A stretch of DNA of 64,000 nt from Sandaracinaceae bacterium (GTDB lineage Bacteria > Myxococcota_A > Polyangia > Polyangiales > Houyiibacteriaceae), in assembly GCA_020633055.1 (NCBI GenBank), contig JACKEJ010000015.1, forward strand, positions 62,001-126,000, in the 5' to 3' direction. The notes beneath the pieces are model-generated. The model had not been told where the DNA came from and did no database searches. It saw nothing but the letters and a program-made list of their open reading frames with translations. The first letter of the stretch is position 1, and each line of letters starts with the position of its first letter. Shown here piece by piece: positions 23,809 to 32,953 of the stretch. The position numbers and the translations under genes are program-made.

Positions 23809-25053
23809 CTATGCGGCTGGCACGCGAAGGGGCTCTCCCGCGGGAGCCTCGAGCGTGGCCAGCAGCGCCACGCACGCCAGCAGCGTCCGCATCCAGAACG
23901 GCATGAACGGCGGCAGCGGCACCCGGGCGCCGAGGATGTTGCGCTTCACCTCCGTGAGGTTCTCGGTGAGCTTGCGCACGTGCGCGCGGTCCACGCGGTC
24001 GCCCCGCACGAGCGCGCCGAACGCGTCCCACTGCATCTTGGCCACCGCCGGCAGCGCCCGCGGGTGCTCGAAGCCCACCACGTGCCCCACGGCCCGCTCG
24101 AAGGCGCGGTAGTCGCTGCCCAGCGCTGCGCGCGCCATGGCGCGAAAGTCGCCCCGCTTCTCGTCCGAGAAGCGCACCACGCTACCGAAGTCCAGCACGG
24201 CCACGGGCTGGCCCGCCTGGAACAAGAAGTTCCCGGCGTGCGCGTCGGCGTAGAGCGCGCCGTGCTCGAGCATGGTGCCCAGCACGAAGCGACGCACGGC
24301 CGCGCTGAGGCGCGCGCGCTCGTCGATCTCGAACGTCGCCGCCACGTCCACCCGCTCGCCCTTCGCGAAGTGCGTGGTGAGCACCCGCCCGGTGGAGCGC
24401 TCGGTCACCACGCCCGGCACGTACAGGTCGGGATCGCCCGCGACGAGCCCCTCGAAGAGCGCCACGTTCGCGGCCTCGGCGCGGTAGTCCAGCTCGGCCA
24501 GGAAGCCGCCGCGGATGCTGTCGAGGAACTCGCGGCCTGCGTTGGCGGGCATGACGAAGGTGGTGGCGACCGAGGCCAGCCCCGTGATGTTCTGCAGGTC
24601 GCCGCGGAACGCCTCCTGGATGCCGGGGTGCTGCACCTTCACCGCCACGTCGTGCCCGTCCCACACGGCCCGGTGCACCTGCCCGAGCGACGCGCTCGCG
24701 AAGGGCACGGGCTCGAACGCGTCGAAGCACTGGTCGACGGGCGCCCCGAGCTCCTCCTCGAGCAGCGCCCGCACGCTCTCCCAGGGTGACGTCGCCGTCT
24801 GGTCGCGCAGCCGCGCGAGCGCGGGACCCACCTTGTCCCGCAGCTCGTCGGGCAGGTTCGCCTCCACCAGCCCCGCCATCTGCCCGACCTTGGTGCCGAG
24901 CCCACGCAGCTCGCCCAGCCGCTCGACCGCGTCCTCGAGCCCGCCCGCCGAGCCGCGCAGCATGGCGGTGGCGGTGCCCAGCCCGGCGCGGGCCATGGAG
25001 CCCAGGCGCAGGACCCGAGAGGTGGCCAGCTTGCGATCCTCGCGCTCGCTCAT
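23809..25053 (-). CDS. ABC1/UbiB-family atypical kinase
   Basis: 414 residues from ATG 25053; a longer in-frame reading to 25146 lacks support. The family motifs are present: LGTKVGQMAG near residue 55 (KxGQ), PFASASLGQVHRA near 115 in place of the glycine loop, VAVKVQHPG near 135, the catalytic HAGNFLF near 290 and metal-binding LDFGSV near 305. UbiB/ADCK/Coq8 proteins are ATPases or kinases supporting quinone or lipid homeostasis. The C-terminal tail ends with a hydrophobic segment. The stop codon is only two bases from the second Y-RNA-like element, and the gene converges on it. No ubiquinone genes are adjacent. Confidence 0.85.
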   Translation of the reverse strand: MSEREDRKLATSRVLRLGSMARAGLGTATAMLRGSAGGLEDAVERLGELRGLGTKVGQMAGLVEANLPDELRDKVGPALARLRDQTATSPWESVRALLEEELGAPVDQCFDAFEPVPFASASLGQVHRAVWDGHDVAVKVQHPGIQEAFRGDLQNITGLASVATTFVMPANAGREFLDSIRGGFLAELDYRAEAANVALFEGLVAGDPDLYVPGVVTERSTGRVLTTHFAKGERVDVAATFEIDERARLSAAVRRFVLGTMLEHGALYADAHAGNFLFQAGQPVAVLDFGSVVRFSDEKRGDFRAMARAALGSDYRAFERAVGHVVGFEHPRALPAVAKMQWDAFGALVRGDRVDRAHVRKLTENLTEVKRNILGARVPLPPFMPFWMRTLLACVALLATLEAPAGEPLRVPAA

Positions 25054-25148
25054 GGGCGTGCCTTCGACATGCTTTCGCGAGCGTAGATCCACCCCGTTCC
25101 CGTGGCGAGCACGTTGACGGCGTGCGCGCCTCGGCGAAGACTGCACGC

Positions 25149-25829
25149 ATGTTCGGCGACGAGGGGTACACCACTCTCTTCCACATCCGCGGAATGCCCG
25201 TGCGCCTCCACTGGAGCTTCGCGCTCGGCATGCTGATCTTCGGCGGCCTCCGCTTCGCCCCTGGCGTGTGGCTGGGCTACTTCGTGCTGGTGGCGGGGCA
25301 CGAGCTGGGCCACGGGTTCTTGGCGCGGCGCTACGGCATGCACGTCACCAGCCTGGACATCCACGGCTTCGGCGGGCTGTGCTCGTACAGCGGCTACCCG
25401 ACGGAGTACCAACAGTCGGTCATCGCGTGGGGCGGCGTCCTCGCGCAGGGGCTCATGTACGTCGCCATCCAGCTGGTGCTGGTGTCCCTGGGGCCGCCCG
25501 CGACCGAGTTCACGGCGGACTTCGTGATGCTCATGACGCGCACCAACCTGATCATCGCCGTGATCAACCTGCTGCCGCTCAACGGGCTGGACGGTGGGCG
25601 CGCCTGGCGCCTGCCCAAGCTGTGGTGGCGCGCCCGACAGCGCCGCAAGGCGGCTCCCGACGACCTGGCCGCGGGGTTTCGCACGAAGATGGACAAGCGC
25701 CAGCGCGGGGCCTATGCCAGCGACCAAGCGCGCAACGCGCCCGTCGTGCGCATCGAGCGCGCGAAGGACGGCTCCGTGCGCATCGTCGCCGTGGAGCCGA
25801 GCGACCGCCTCCCGGAAGACCTCCACTGA
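25149..25829 (+). CDS. Site-2 protease-like (M50) membrane metalloprotease
   Basis: 226 residues. The zinc-binding HELGH is at 51-55 inside a hydrophobic segment, and the third ligand motif NLLPLNGLDGGR is at 140-151 with D148. About four membrane segments precede a soluble, basic C-terminal tail of 70 residues. M50 proteases cleave transmembrane segments of regulators such as anti-sigma factors. No PDZ or CBS domain is present, so this is a minimal form. It diverges from the UbiB-like gene with a 95-base gap. No anti-sigma candidate is adjacent. Confidence 0.83.
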   Translation: MFGDEGYTTLFHIRGMPVRLHWSFALGMLIFGGLRFAPGVWLGYFVLVAGHELGHGFLARRYGMHVTSLDIHGFGGLCSYSGYPTEYQQSVIAWGGVLAQGLMYVAIQLVLVSLGPPATEFTADFVMLMTRTNLIIAVINLLPLNGLDGGRAWRLPKLWWRARQRRKAAPDDLAAGFRTKMDKRQRGAYASDQARNAPVVRIERAKDGSVRIVAVEPSDRLPEDLH

Positions 25830-25857
25830 GCCCTCGGCTCGGGCGCAGCGAGGACGT

Positions 25858-26865
25858 TCACCCCAGGACGCTCGCCACGGCCGCGAGCACGGCGTCGTGG
25901 ATGGGTCCGTTCGTGGCCACCACGCCCGAGTTGCGGGCCAGCGTCTTGCCGAGGCTGAAGTCCAGCGGCTCGCCGCGCACGTCGGTCACGCGCCCCCCCG
26001 CTTCTTCCACGACGATCAGCCCCGCCGCGTGGTCCCAGATCTTCTCCTGGTAGTCCTTCCGGGTGGGCAGGCGCAGGTAGATGCTGGCATCGCCACGGGC
26101 CAGGCTCGCGTACTTGGCCTGGCTGTCCATGCGCAGGCCGGGCGCCTCGATGCCCAGCGCGCGGGCGATCTGCACGCTCTGGTCCTGGTCGCTGTGACCG
26201 GACTCGACCGACTCGCAGAAACGCGCCCCCGAGGGGTCCGTCACGTCGCTCACGCGGATGGCTGCCGGCATCTCGTCGCGGAACAGCGGCTCGACGAACG
26301 AGCCCGCCCCACGCGCGGCGCTCATCAGCACACCCTCCTCGTCGCCGTCGGCCGAGACGGGCAGACGCGGACAGCCGAGCGCGCCGAGCACCACCTGCCC
26401 ATCGCGCACCAAGGCGAGCGCGATGGCGTACTGCTCCGAGCGCAGGAAGCCCTTGGTCCCGTCGATGGGGTCGAGGGTCCAGTAGGTCTCGCCGGGCTGC
26501 GGCGCGTGCCCGCCGATGTCGATGAAGCCGAGCACCTCGTCCTCGCCAACGTCGTCCCCGAGCACGCTGCGAACGTGCCCCACCACCTGGGCGCGGCGCA
26601 CGGCGGCCTCGTCCCCACGCAGGTCGGCCGCGTCCTCTTCGCCCACCATGGCCGTCACGGCCGATCCCAAGCGCCCGAGCGTGGCCGCGACCACCGCCTG
26701 CGACGCGAAGTCCGCGACGGTGACGGGGCTCTTGTCGCTCTTGGAGAGCGTGCCGGCGTGCACGAGGTCGGCCTGGACGGCGCGGGTCACGCGCGCAGCG
26801 GCGCGCACGGCAGCACGAGCGCGGTTGAGCTCGGCCTGGAGATCGACGGGCTGTTCGGAGGGCAT
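25858..26865 (-). CDS. 3'(2'),5'-bisphosphate nucleotidase (HAL2/CysQ type)
   Basis: 335 residues from ATG 26865; a GTG at 26898 would add 11 residues. The inositol-monophosphatase-like metal site is seen as MVGEEDAADL near residue 83, WTLDPIDGTKGFLR near 130 and WDHAAGLIVVEEAGG near 275. Length and the DGTKGFLR sequence match the eukaryote-like HAL2 branch, which removes the 3' phosphate from pAp made by sulfate assimilation and carrier-protein phosphopantetheinylation. pAp inhibits some RNases, so the enzyme also keeps RNA decay running. Convergent with the M50 gene. Confidence 0.85.
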   Translation of the reverse strand: MPSEQPVDLQAELNRARAAVRAAARVTRAVQADLVHAGTLSKSDKSPVTVADFASQAVVAATLGRLGSAVTAMVGEEDAADLRGDEAAVRRAQVVGHVRSVLGDDVGEDEVLGFIDIGGHAPQPGETYWTLDPIDGTKGFLRSEQYAIALALVRDGQVVLGALGCPRLPVSADGDEEGVLMSAARGAGSFVEPLFRDEMPAAIRVSDVTDPSGARFCESVESGHSDQDQSVQIARALGIEAPGLRMDSQAKYASLARGDASIYLRLPTRKDYQEKIWDHAAGLIVVEEAGGRVTDVRGEPLDFSLGKTLARNSGVVATNGPIHDAVLAAVASVLG

Positions 26866-26914
26866 GCGCGGGGGATAGCACGGCGCGCGCGAGAGCACCG
26901 ACCCGATTTCGCGC

Positions 26915-28117
26915 TCAGTCCGCCGTGGACGGCTCGGGCTCCGGCGGCTGCTCGGCGCCGCTCGGCTCGTGCTCGAGCGGGTAGCCCTGCTCGCTCCAGA
27001 AAAAGAAGCCCTCGTCGATGACCGCCACCCGCCGATAGCCGGCCTCGCGCAGGCGCGCGGCCAGGCGGTCCGCGGCGGCGTGGGGGCACCCGCAGTAGAC
27101 GACGATCTGGGTCCCGTCGTCCGGGATGCGCTGCAGCGCCTCGTCGTCCGCGTAGTACGGCGCTGGCAACGCGCCAGGGAGGTGCGCGGCGCGCCAGTCG
27201 GACACGGCGCGCGCGTCGAAGAGGATCATCCGTCGCCGCTGGTCGAGGGCCTGCTTCACCTGCAGCGCCTGGACGTACGCGTTGGCCGGAGCGAAGCGCG
27301 GCGGACGTCCGTCGGGGTTCAGGACCAGCTGTTCGCCCTCGCGGGAAGCCCAGTCCTCGGCCTCGCCTGCATGCGCCGTTGCGGCGGCGGTGTTGGGCTG
27401 CGCGAGCGAGCGCAGGAAGTGAACGAGGTCGTCGATCTGCGTTGGGGTGAGCGTCCCAGCGAAGCCCGCCATGGCCGTGGGCGCGCGGCCGTTGGTGATG
27501 GTGCGGCGCAGGAACTCGTCCGACGCCAGCTCGTGGAAGACGGGGTTGTTCAGCGTGGGAGCCGTGCGCCCCTCGCCCCGCTCGCCATGGCAGGACGCGC
27601 ACTGCGCGTGGAAGACGGGTCGCGCTCGTTCGACACGGGCCCGATCCACGGGGACGTTCCGCGCCGGGTCGCCCACAGCGAACGACGGTCCGTGCTGGAA
27701 GGCGCGCAAGAACGCGATGATGGCGCGGATGTCGTCGTCGCTCAGCGGACCGCCCGCGGCGTTGCTGAATGCGCTCATGGGGGTGCCCGGGTGCCCGCGC
27801 TGGATGGAGCCCATCAGGAAGGCGTCGCTCGCGAGCTGCAGATACGCCTCGGTGGTGAGGGCGGGCGCGTGGTCGGCAGCACCGCCCTCGCCACGCTCCC
27901 CGTGGCACAGCGCACAGTAGCGGGCGAAGAGTGCGCTCTCGGGCGGGCGGGTCTTCTCTCGTTCGACCGTCGGCTCCGCGGGCCGGTCGTCACACGCGCC
28001 GAGCCCCAGCGCCAGCCCGAGGAGCAGGGGCGACGCCATGAGGGTGCGCGAGCGTGCCGCGCGGCGGAGCACGAGCCGCTCGGCGGCGCGAGCGGGGTGA
28101 GGGAGCGGGACCGACAT
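26915..28117 (-). CDS. Diheme cytochrome c lipoprotein with C-terminal rhodanese domain
   Basis: 400 residues. ATG 28117 has a good AAAGGA site; an internal Met27 lacks one. The signal region ends LGLGAC with lipidation at C42 after a long basic n-region. Two class-I cytochrome c domains follow: CALCH (68-72) with a likely Met ligand near 114, and CASCH (173-177) with Met near 216. A rhodanese-like domain spans about 285-385 with YCGCPH (341-346), C342 being the likely active-site cysteine. It should be an envelope lipoprotein linking electron transfer with sulfur transfer, for example thiosulfate or persulfide chemistry. The combination in one chain is unusual. Confidence 0.82.
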   Translation of the reverse strand: MSVPLPHPARAAERLVLRRAARSRTLMASPLLLGLALGLGACDDRPAEPTVEREKTRPPESALFARYCALCHGERGEGGAADHAPALTTEAYLQLASDAFLMGSIQRGHPGTPMSAFSNAAGGPLSDDDIRAIIAFLRAFQHGPSFAVGDPARNVPVDRARVERARPVFHAQCASCHGERGEGRTAPTLNNPVFHELASDEFLRRTITNGRAPTAMAGFAGTLTPTQIDDLVHFLRSLAQPNTAAATAHAGEAEDWASREGEQLVLNPDGRPPRFAPANAYVQALQVKQALDQRRRMILFDARAVSDWRAAHLPGALPAPYYADDEALQRIPDDGTQIVVYCGCPHAAADRLAARLREAGYRRVAVIDEGFFFWSEQGYPLEHEPSGAEQPPEPEPSTAD

Positions 28118-28182
28118 GCGGCATCCTTTCGCACTCTGACCGCTCGACGCAACACGACACGCGCGGTGTAGAGTTCCGACGG

Positions 28183-29229
28183 ATGACCTCGGGCGAACGC
28201 ACGCTCGCCGTCCTCGGCGCGCTGATCATGACCGCGTGGGCTGGCGGCTGCTCGACGCGCTCTGAGGCTGCGGTCCGGGCCACGCGCGCGCTGGGCGAGG
28301 CGACAGCCGGGTCCTTACACGTCACGCTGCGCCTCGAGCAACGCGTCGTGTCGGTGTCCGCTGGGCTGCGGGGTGCAGGACGCGGCGCGGGCTGGTTCGA
28401 CGCACACGAAGAGTGCCGCCTGGCCCTGGTGGTGGAGGCACGCGCGGGCGACGCCGAGCTGACCCGTGACCACGTCCTCGACGCGGGGCGGCTGCTGTAC
28501 GAAGACGTCCCCACCTGCGCGGCGCGCTTCGAGACCATCACGGTCGAGACGTGTGCAGACGCTCAGCACGTGGTCGTCCTGGCGGGAGGGCGGGCACGCG
28601 CGCTCGCGTCGTACGGCGACCGCGTGTGGGACATCGACCGCGGAGCGGCCTCTTCGTGCGCAGAAGCGCTGCAGGCGGTTCCGTCGACCCCGCTGCTGGT
28701 GGCAGGCGCGCACGTGAGCGGCGCGTGCGAGCAGCTGCTGGTGGGTCCCGACACACGCGAGGCCACGCGCTGCATGCTGGACCACCAGGCCTGGGTCGAC
28801 GGTCAGTCCTTCACGCCCGACGGAGAGGCGGCGGCCATCGGGAGGGCCCTTTCGGGGGAGTCGCGCGGCATCCTGTACATCGACTGGCTGGCCGACGTCG
28901 GCCGTGGAACCTCCGTGAGCCCCGACCGCGAGGAGGCCCTGTACGAATCGCTGCTACACCCATGGCCTGACGGTGCGTGGTTTCAGGTCGCCATCGGTCG
29001 CGCCTCCTGGGCGCTGACGCTCGCACCGTCCGATGAGCGACGACGCGCGTTCGTCACGGCTGGCATCGCGCTGTGTCGAGACAGCCGCCTTTCGCCGTTC
29101 CAAAGACAGGCGGTGGTGACCGCCGCCGACGTGCTGGCCGACGGGGCGCTCTCGACCGAGGCGCGCGCGGCGTGCGGCACGGAAGGCTACCCCGCCATCC
29201 CTGCCCGGCTTCGCCCTACCCCGCCTTGA
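28183..29229 (+). CDS. Lipoprotein of unknown function
   Basis: 348 residues. The signal peptide ends AWAGGC, giving a lipidated cysteine near residue 23. The mature protein has several cysteines (EECRLAL, PTCAARF, ETCADAQ, SSCAEAL, GACEQLL, RCMLD), spaced in a way that suggests disulfides, and a mixed alpha/beta composition. The ATG at 28183 was chosen because upstream in-frame sequence overlaps the divergent cytochrome gene. No family is recognised. It diverges from the cytochrome-rhodanese gene and could share its regulation. Confidence 0.6.
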   Translation: MTSGERTLAVLGALIMTAWAGGCSTRSEAAVRATRALGEATAGSLHVTLRLEQRVVSVSAGLRGAGRGAGWFDAHEECRLALVVEARAGDAELTRDHVLDAGRLLYEDVPTCAARFETITVETCADAQHVVVLAGGRARALASYGDRVWDIDRGAASSCAEALQAVPSTPLLVAGAHVSGACEQLLVGPDTREATRCMLDHQAWVDGQSFTPDGEAAAIGRALSGESRGILYIDWLADVGRGTSVSPDREEALYESLLHPWPDGAWFQVAIGRASWALTLAPSDERRRAFVTAGIALCRDSRLSPFQRQAVVTAADVLADGALSTEARAACGTEGYPAIPARLRPTPP

Positions 29230-29247
29230 CCCGCGAACGGACGCGGG
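29230..29247. terminator. Hairpin directly after the lipoprotein stop
   Basis: CCCGCG (29230-29235), loop AACGGA, CGCGGG (29242-29247), beginning right after TGA. There is no T tract. It lies between convergent genes. Confidence 0.45.
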
Positions 29248-29323
29248 CTCAGAGACGCGCCCGCGCTGGTGCAGAGGCGCGTTCGAGCGTTCGCGGGGCC
29301 TGCCCGGTCATGCACCCCACGGC

Positions 29324-30145
29324 TCACGTGGGCTTGCTGGGCCGTGACGAGCGGCGGGCCGCCGAGAACGCTGGTGTCGCCGCCAACCACGCATAGGCGG
29401 CAGGCTCCGCCGGGACGAAGCGCTCGCAGGCGCACACATCCAGCAGCATGGAGGGGGACGAAGGCGCGTAGCGCAGCGCGAGCAGCTGGGCGCGCAGAGC
29501 CTCGGCCTGCGGCTCGGACAAGGCGTGCGTCCCGATCAGCGCGTCGTACGGGAACGGCCCCGTGCGCTCCAACACCCGCAGGTCGCGGGCGCGCGTCCCC
29601 ACCAGCTCCTTCAACGCACGCCGCACCGACTCGTCGGCCTCGTCGCGCAGCTCCCCGTACACCGAGGTGACGTCCGCCTCGTCGTCCAGCACGGCCGTGA
29701 GCGCGCGCGAGTAGCTTCCGTAGAACGTCTGGGAGTCGAACAGGGCCGACGCCTCGAGCCCGTAGCGGCGCACCTGGGACAAGGCGCTGAGGTGACCGCT
29801 CATGGACAAGGGGTCCACCCAGGCCGCCCGCCGGCCCTCGAGCTCGGCGATGGAGCCGGCCGGGTCGTCACGCCGCACGATGATGGCCCCGCGGCTCGAA
29901 CACACGCCCATGCGCTGGGCGGTGAGGGCGAAGCGCGTCGCGCCGTGCAGGCCCGCAAAGACGATCGGTGGTGTCCACGCGAGCTCGGTCTCCTTCGCCT
30001 GGACGATGTCCACCATCTCCGCATAGGTGCCCGCAACGCGCACGCGCACCTCGCGACCGAGCCACTCCGTGAGCCAGTCGGCCAGCAGCGAGACCCGCGC
30101 GTGGGTGCTCAGCTCGCTCCTGTCGGGGGGCAGCAGAAACCTCAT
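29324..30145 (-). CDS. PhnD-like phosphate/phosphonate-type substrate-binding protein without signal peptide
   Basis: 273 residues from ATG 30145. The N terminus starts MRFLLPPDRSELSTHARVSLLADWL, the normal beginning of a PhnD/SsuA-type periplasmic-binding fold, with no export signal before it. Further features are ELAWTPPIVFAGL, RSDDP-like RRDDPAGSIAELEGRRAAWVDPLSMSGH split over residues 100-130, and FYGSYSRALTAVLDDEADVTSVYGE. Such proteins normally deliver ligands to an ABC permease, but no transporter genes are near. The lack of a signal peptide suggests a cytoplasmic sensor or scavenger. Function unknown beyond the fold. Confidence 0.7.
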   Translation of the reverse strand: MRFLLPPDRSELSTHARVSLLADWLTEWLGREVRVRVAGTYAEMVDIVQAKETELAWTPPIVFAGLHGATRFALTAQRMGVCSSRGAIIVRRDDPAGSIAELEGRRAAWVDPLSMSGHLSALSQVRRYGLEASALFDSQTFYGSYSRALTAVLDDEADVTSVYGELRDEADESVRRALKELVGTRARDLRVLERTGPFPYDALIGTHALSEPQAEALRAQLLALRYAPSSPSMLLDVCACERFVPAEPAAYAWLAATPAFSAARRSSRPSKPT

Positions 30146-30238
30146 GGCGCCCACTATACGCGCGCATGCCATGACACAGCTATTGCCAAACCGTGACAGT
30201 CGCGCGGGCCCACGGGCGTATCGTGCGGGTGGGTTCCG

Positions 30239-31744
30239 ATGCTGGCAGACCTCGAAGCGAGAACCATCGGCTTTCGCAGCGGCGACGACGGACGCCACGT
30301 GCGCCTGGTGGAGCGCGTGCGCATCCACGGTCAGCCCCGGGCCTTCGCGGAGCTGATCGGCGACGTCATCCCCCCGGACGCGCGCTTCGTGGTCTTGGAC
30401 CTCGACCGCACCGTGCACCTGGGGCGCAACCTGGGCGAGCTGCTGGGCTGGGAGCTGGGCGCGCACCTGGCCTACGGCGAGGACCGACGCCGCGCGATGG
30501 AGCCCACCCGGGCGCGCGGACGGCTGGCCCTGGACCTGCGCAACCCTCGTGGGGCCTTGCGGTACGTGGGCTTGGGCTACCGCATGTGGGCCGACGCGGG
30601 CCTGTTCTACCTTTGGTGGGGCAAGCTGGCGGCCGTCTTCGAGCGCATGAATCGCATGCGCTTCCGGCGCTTCGGGCTGGAGCCCGTGCGCGCGGTGCAG
30701 TCCGTGCCGCAGACAGCGCTGCTGCACCACCTGTCGCGTGTGCCACTCCCCCTGCTGCGCCAGCTGGCCGAAGACGTGTGGGCCCGCCACGCCCCCGACC
30801 AGGTCATCGACGCTGCCGACATGGCCGCGATCCGAGCGCGGGCGCCACGGGCGCGCATCATCCTCGCCAGCGCGTCTCCAGAGCCCATGGTGGCGCTGGC
30901 GGCCGAGCGGCTGGGTGTGGACGAGGTCTACTGCACCACGCTGGATCGGGCGGGCGAGCAGCTGGCCTCGCCCGTGCCTTGGTTCCGCCGCTTCGGGCGG
31001 CGCAAGGGCCCCGCGCGCTTCACCCTGCCCAGCCGACACGGCATCAACTCGAGCCGCGCCAAGGTGGAACGCCTGGTGGCCGCGCACCCCGAGATCCTCG
31101 CGCCCGGCACCGTCACGGTGGGCATCAGCGACACGGGCTACGGCGAGGACCACTGCTGGGCCGACTTCTTCACGCACGTGGTCGACCTGAACAGCGACAC
31201 GCCCTTTCCGCCCTTCGTGGCGGCAGGCTCGCCGCTGCGTGAAGTGCACTCGGCGGTCGCGCTGTCAGCGGACGAGCGGGCACGGCGGGCGGGCGACCCT
31301 GCGTACGTGGACCCACGCCGCAAGCCGCTCCCCACGGGCTACGATGTCACGTTCGAGCGCGATGAGCTGCAGCGGCTGCTCGCGGAAGAGGCCGACACCA
31401 TCGAGGCCATCGCAGCCCGCTTCCAAGCCGGCGTGGGCCCCATGGAGGCCGCGCGCCGCGGCGTGGAGGGACGCTACGAAGCCGTCCAGCAGCGGCTGGA
31501 CGAGCTGGTGCAGCGCTACAACCATGCGCCTGAGACGGAGCGCCCCAGCCTGCTGACCCAGCTGGACCGCCTGCTTGAGCAGACCGCGGAGCGCGCTCTC
31601 CTGCTGGGTCAGGTGGAACGGCCGCTCGCCGACCTGGCCCACAGCCTGCACCGCCTGCGTGAACACGCGCAGCAGAAGCTGCGGTTCGAAGCCGAACGGC
31701 TGCGGGACCTGAGTGTCCGCGAGGCCCCTCACGCGGCACGCTGA
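30239..31744 (+). CDS. HAD-superfamily phosphatase with C-terminal coiled coil
   Basis: 501 residues. The HAD nucleophile motif DLDRT is at 54-58 (D54 and D56), motif II is probably ILASASPEPM near 210, and the acidic motif III is seen near ISDTGYGEDHCWADFF at about 300. The arrangement resembles the SerB/HAD-IB group. From about residue 375 the protein becomes a long charged helix likely to form a coiled coil (QQRLDELVQ, EQTAERALLLGQ, HAQQKLRFEAERL). The tail is uncommon for small-molecule HAD enzymes and suggests oligomerisation or a large complex. No membrane segment is obvious. Transcribed divergently from the PhnD-like gene; if both concern phosphorylated compounds they could cooperate, which is speculation. 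Confidence 0.72.
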   Translation: MLADLEARTIGFRSGDDGRHVRLVERVRIHGQPRAFAELIGDVIPPDARFVVLDLDRTVHLGRNLGELLGWELGAHLAYGEDRRRAMEPTRARGRLALDLRNPRGALRYVGLGYRMWADAGLFYLWWGKLAAVFERMNRMRFRRFGLEPVRAVQSVPQTALLHHLSRVPLPLLRQLAEDVWARHAPDQVIDAADMAAIRARAPRARIILASASPEPMVALAAERLGVDEVYCTTLDRAGEQLASPVPWFRRFGRRKGPARFTLPSRHGINSSRAKVERLVAAHPEILAPGTVTVGISDTGYGEDHCWADFFTHVVDLNSDTPFPPFVAAGSPLREVHSAVALSADERARRAGDPAYVDPRRKPLPTGYDVTFERDELQRLLAEEADTIEAIAARFQAGVGPMEAARRGVEGRYEAVQQRLDELVQRYNHAPETERPSLLTQLDRLLEQTAERALLLGQVERPLADLAHSLHRLREHAQQKLRFEAERLRDLSVREAPHAAR

Positions 31745-31842
31745 GCCGCCACGCGAGCGCCGCGCGCACTCTGGCCGACGACGTGCCGAGGTTCGTCAGC
31801 GAGGCCACGCGACCGGTCGGCGACGCCGCGGCGCGACGTTCC

Positions 31843-32784
31843 TCAGGGCCTGAGCGAACGCACCCAAGCGGCGCTCGCGTCCCACAGCCGCGCTGCTGCG
31901 GCGGCGTCGCGGGTGTCCGCGCTGGCGTCGCACTCCGCGCAAGCGGTGAAGTACCGGCCTCCGGCGAGGTCTGGCGCGGTCGCACAGAAGACGCTGGTCT
32001 GGGCGCCCTCCTCTGGCGTGAGCAAGAAGAAGCGCTCCACGGGCGCGAGCATGGTCCGCACCCGGGCGAGCCCGCCGTGCCCCGCGAGCCCGACGCTCGC
32101 CACGTTGGTGAAGACGGCGCCGGGATGGAGCGCGTAACCATGCACCCCTTGCGCGCCATGACGCCGCTCGAGCTCGAACGCCGCATGGATCATGGCCAAC
32201 TTGGACGCTCCATACGCAGCCCACGAGTCGTACGGCTCCCGCGCTGCGAAGAGGTCCGCGTTGCGCCCCTTGTGGTGCAGGTGGGACGCGACGTTCACGA
32301 CGCGTGCGTCGCCCGTCCGTGCGCCGGCCGCGAGCAAGGCGGGCAGCAAGGCGAGCGTGAGCTGAAAGGAGCCGAGGTAGTTGGTGCGCCACTGCGTCTC
32401 GAAGCCGTCCGGCGACAGGCGCGGCGCCTCCCACTCGGACAGGAGGTCGAGGTGGATGCCAGCGTTGTTCACCAGCACGTCCAGCTCGTTCCCGAGCGCG
32501 CCCTCGTACCAGCGCGCGAACTCGCGCACGCTGCGGGCGTTGGCGAGGTCGAGGTCGTAGCCGTGGACCGTGGCCCCCGAGCGCTGTTCGAGCTCACGGG
32601 CGGCAGCCGCTGCCCCAGCGCGACGCGTGACGACCACGGTGGCCCCCCACGCCGCGAGCGTCGCTGCGGTCTCGGCGCCCAACGACCCTGCGCTCACGCC
32701 AGTGACCACGGCGCGCTGGCCCCGAAGATCCACGTTCGGGGCGGCGGCGGGTCGCAGCAGGCGGCGACGGATGCGCGCCAGCAT
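31843..32784 (-). CDS. Short-chain dehydrogenase/reductase, retinol dehydrogenase-like
   Basis: 313 residues from ATG 32784. The nucleotide-binding loop is VVTGVSAGSLGAETA near residue 22, a variant of TGxxxGIG; VLVNNAGIHLDL follows near 105; catalytic Tyr and Lys are in AAYGASKLAM near 195. The architecture and length are those of the RDH/WW-oxidoreductase-like branch of extended classical SDRs. The arginine after the glycine loop (VTRRAG) suggests NADP preference. Substrate unknown. It converges on the HAD gene and is divergent from the next hydrolase. Confidence 0.82.
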   Translation of the reverse strand: MLARIRRRLLRPAAAPNVDLRGQRAVVTGVSAGSLGAETAATLAAWGATVVVTRRAGAAAAARELEQRSGATVHGYDLDLANARSVREFARWYEGALGNELDVLVNNAGIHLDLLSEWEAPRLSPDGFETQWRTNYLGSFQLTLALLPALLAAGARTGDARVVNVASHLHHKGRNADLFAAREPYDSWAAYGASKLAMIHAAFELERRHGAQGVHGYALHPGAVFTNVASVGLAGHGGLARVRTMLAPVERFFLLTPEEGAQTSVFCATAPDLAGGRYFTACAECDASADTRDAAAAARLWDASAAWVRSLRP

Positions 32785-32953
32785 CAGCGCAGCGCTCGGG
32801 TGGGGAGGAGACCGGACATCGCGGCAGCATCCCCTCCATGCTGGCGCTGGTCGAGCACGCAAATGACGCGCGGGTTCCATTTCGCTAGCGGTTCCGTCTC
32901 ACCGGTACCCTGGGGTACGCTCGGCGCATGTGGGACGCACGCGGGAGCATCGC

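Noticed and set aside
23582..24031. Minus-strand protein ending in LHRWDSNPRPLHG and a neighbour beginning with VAPVGFEPTT
   Set aside because: These peptides are known translation artefacts of tRNA T arms; they overlap the tRNA-like RNA and the UbiB-like gene.
23809..25146. Longer UbiB-like protein beginning at 25146
   Set aside because: The extra 31 residues are arginine-rich, lack a ribosome site and overlap the promoter region of the divergent M50 gene.
32785..32880. Extended N terminus of the SDR protein
   Set aside because: It is low in hydrophobic and structural features and leaves no room for a promoter; ATG 32784 gives the normal N-terminal helix before the Rossmann fold.
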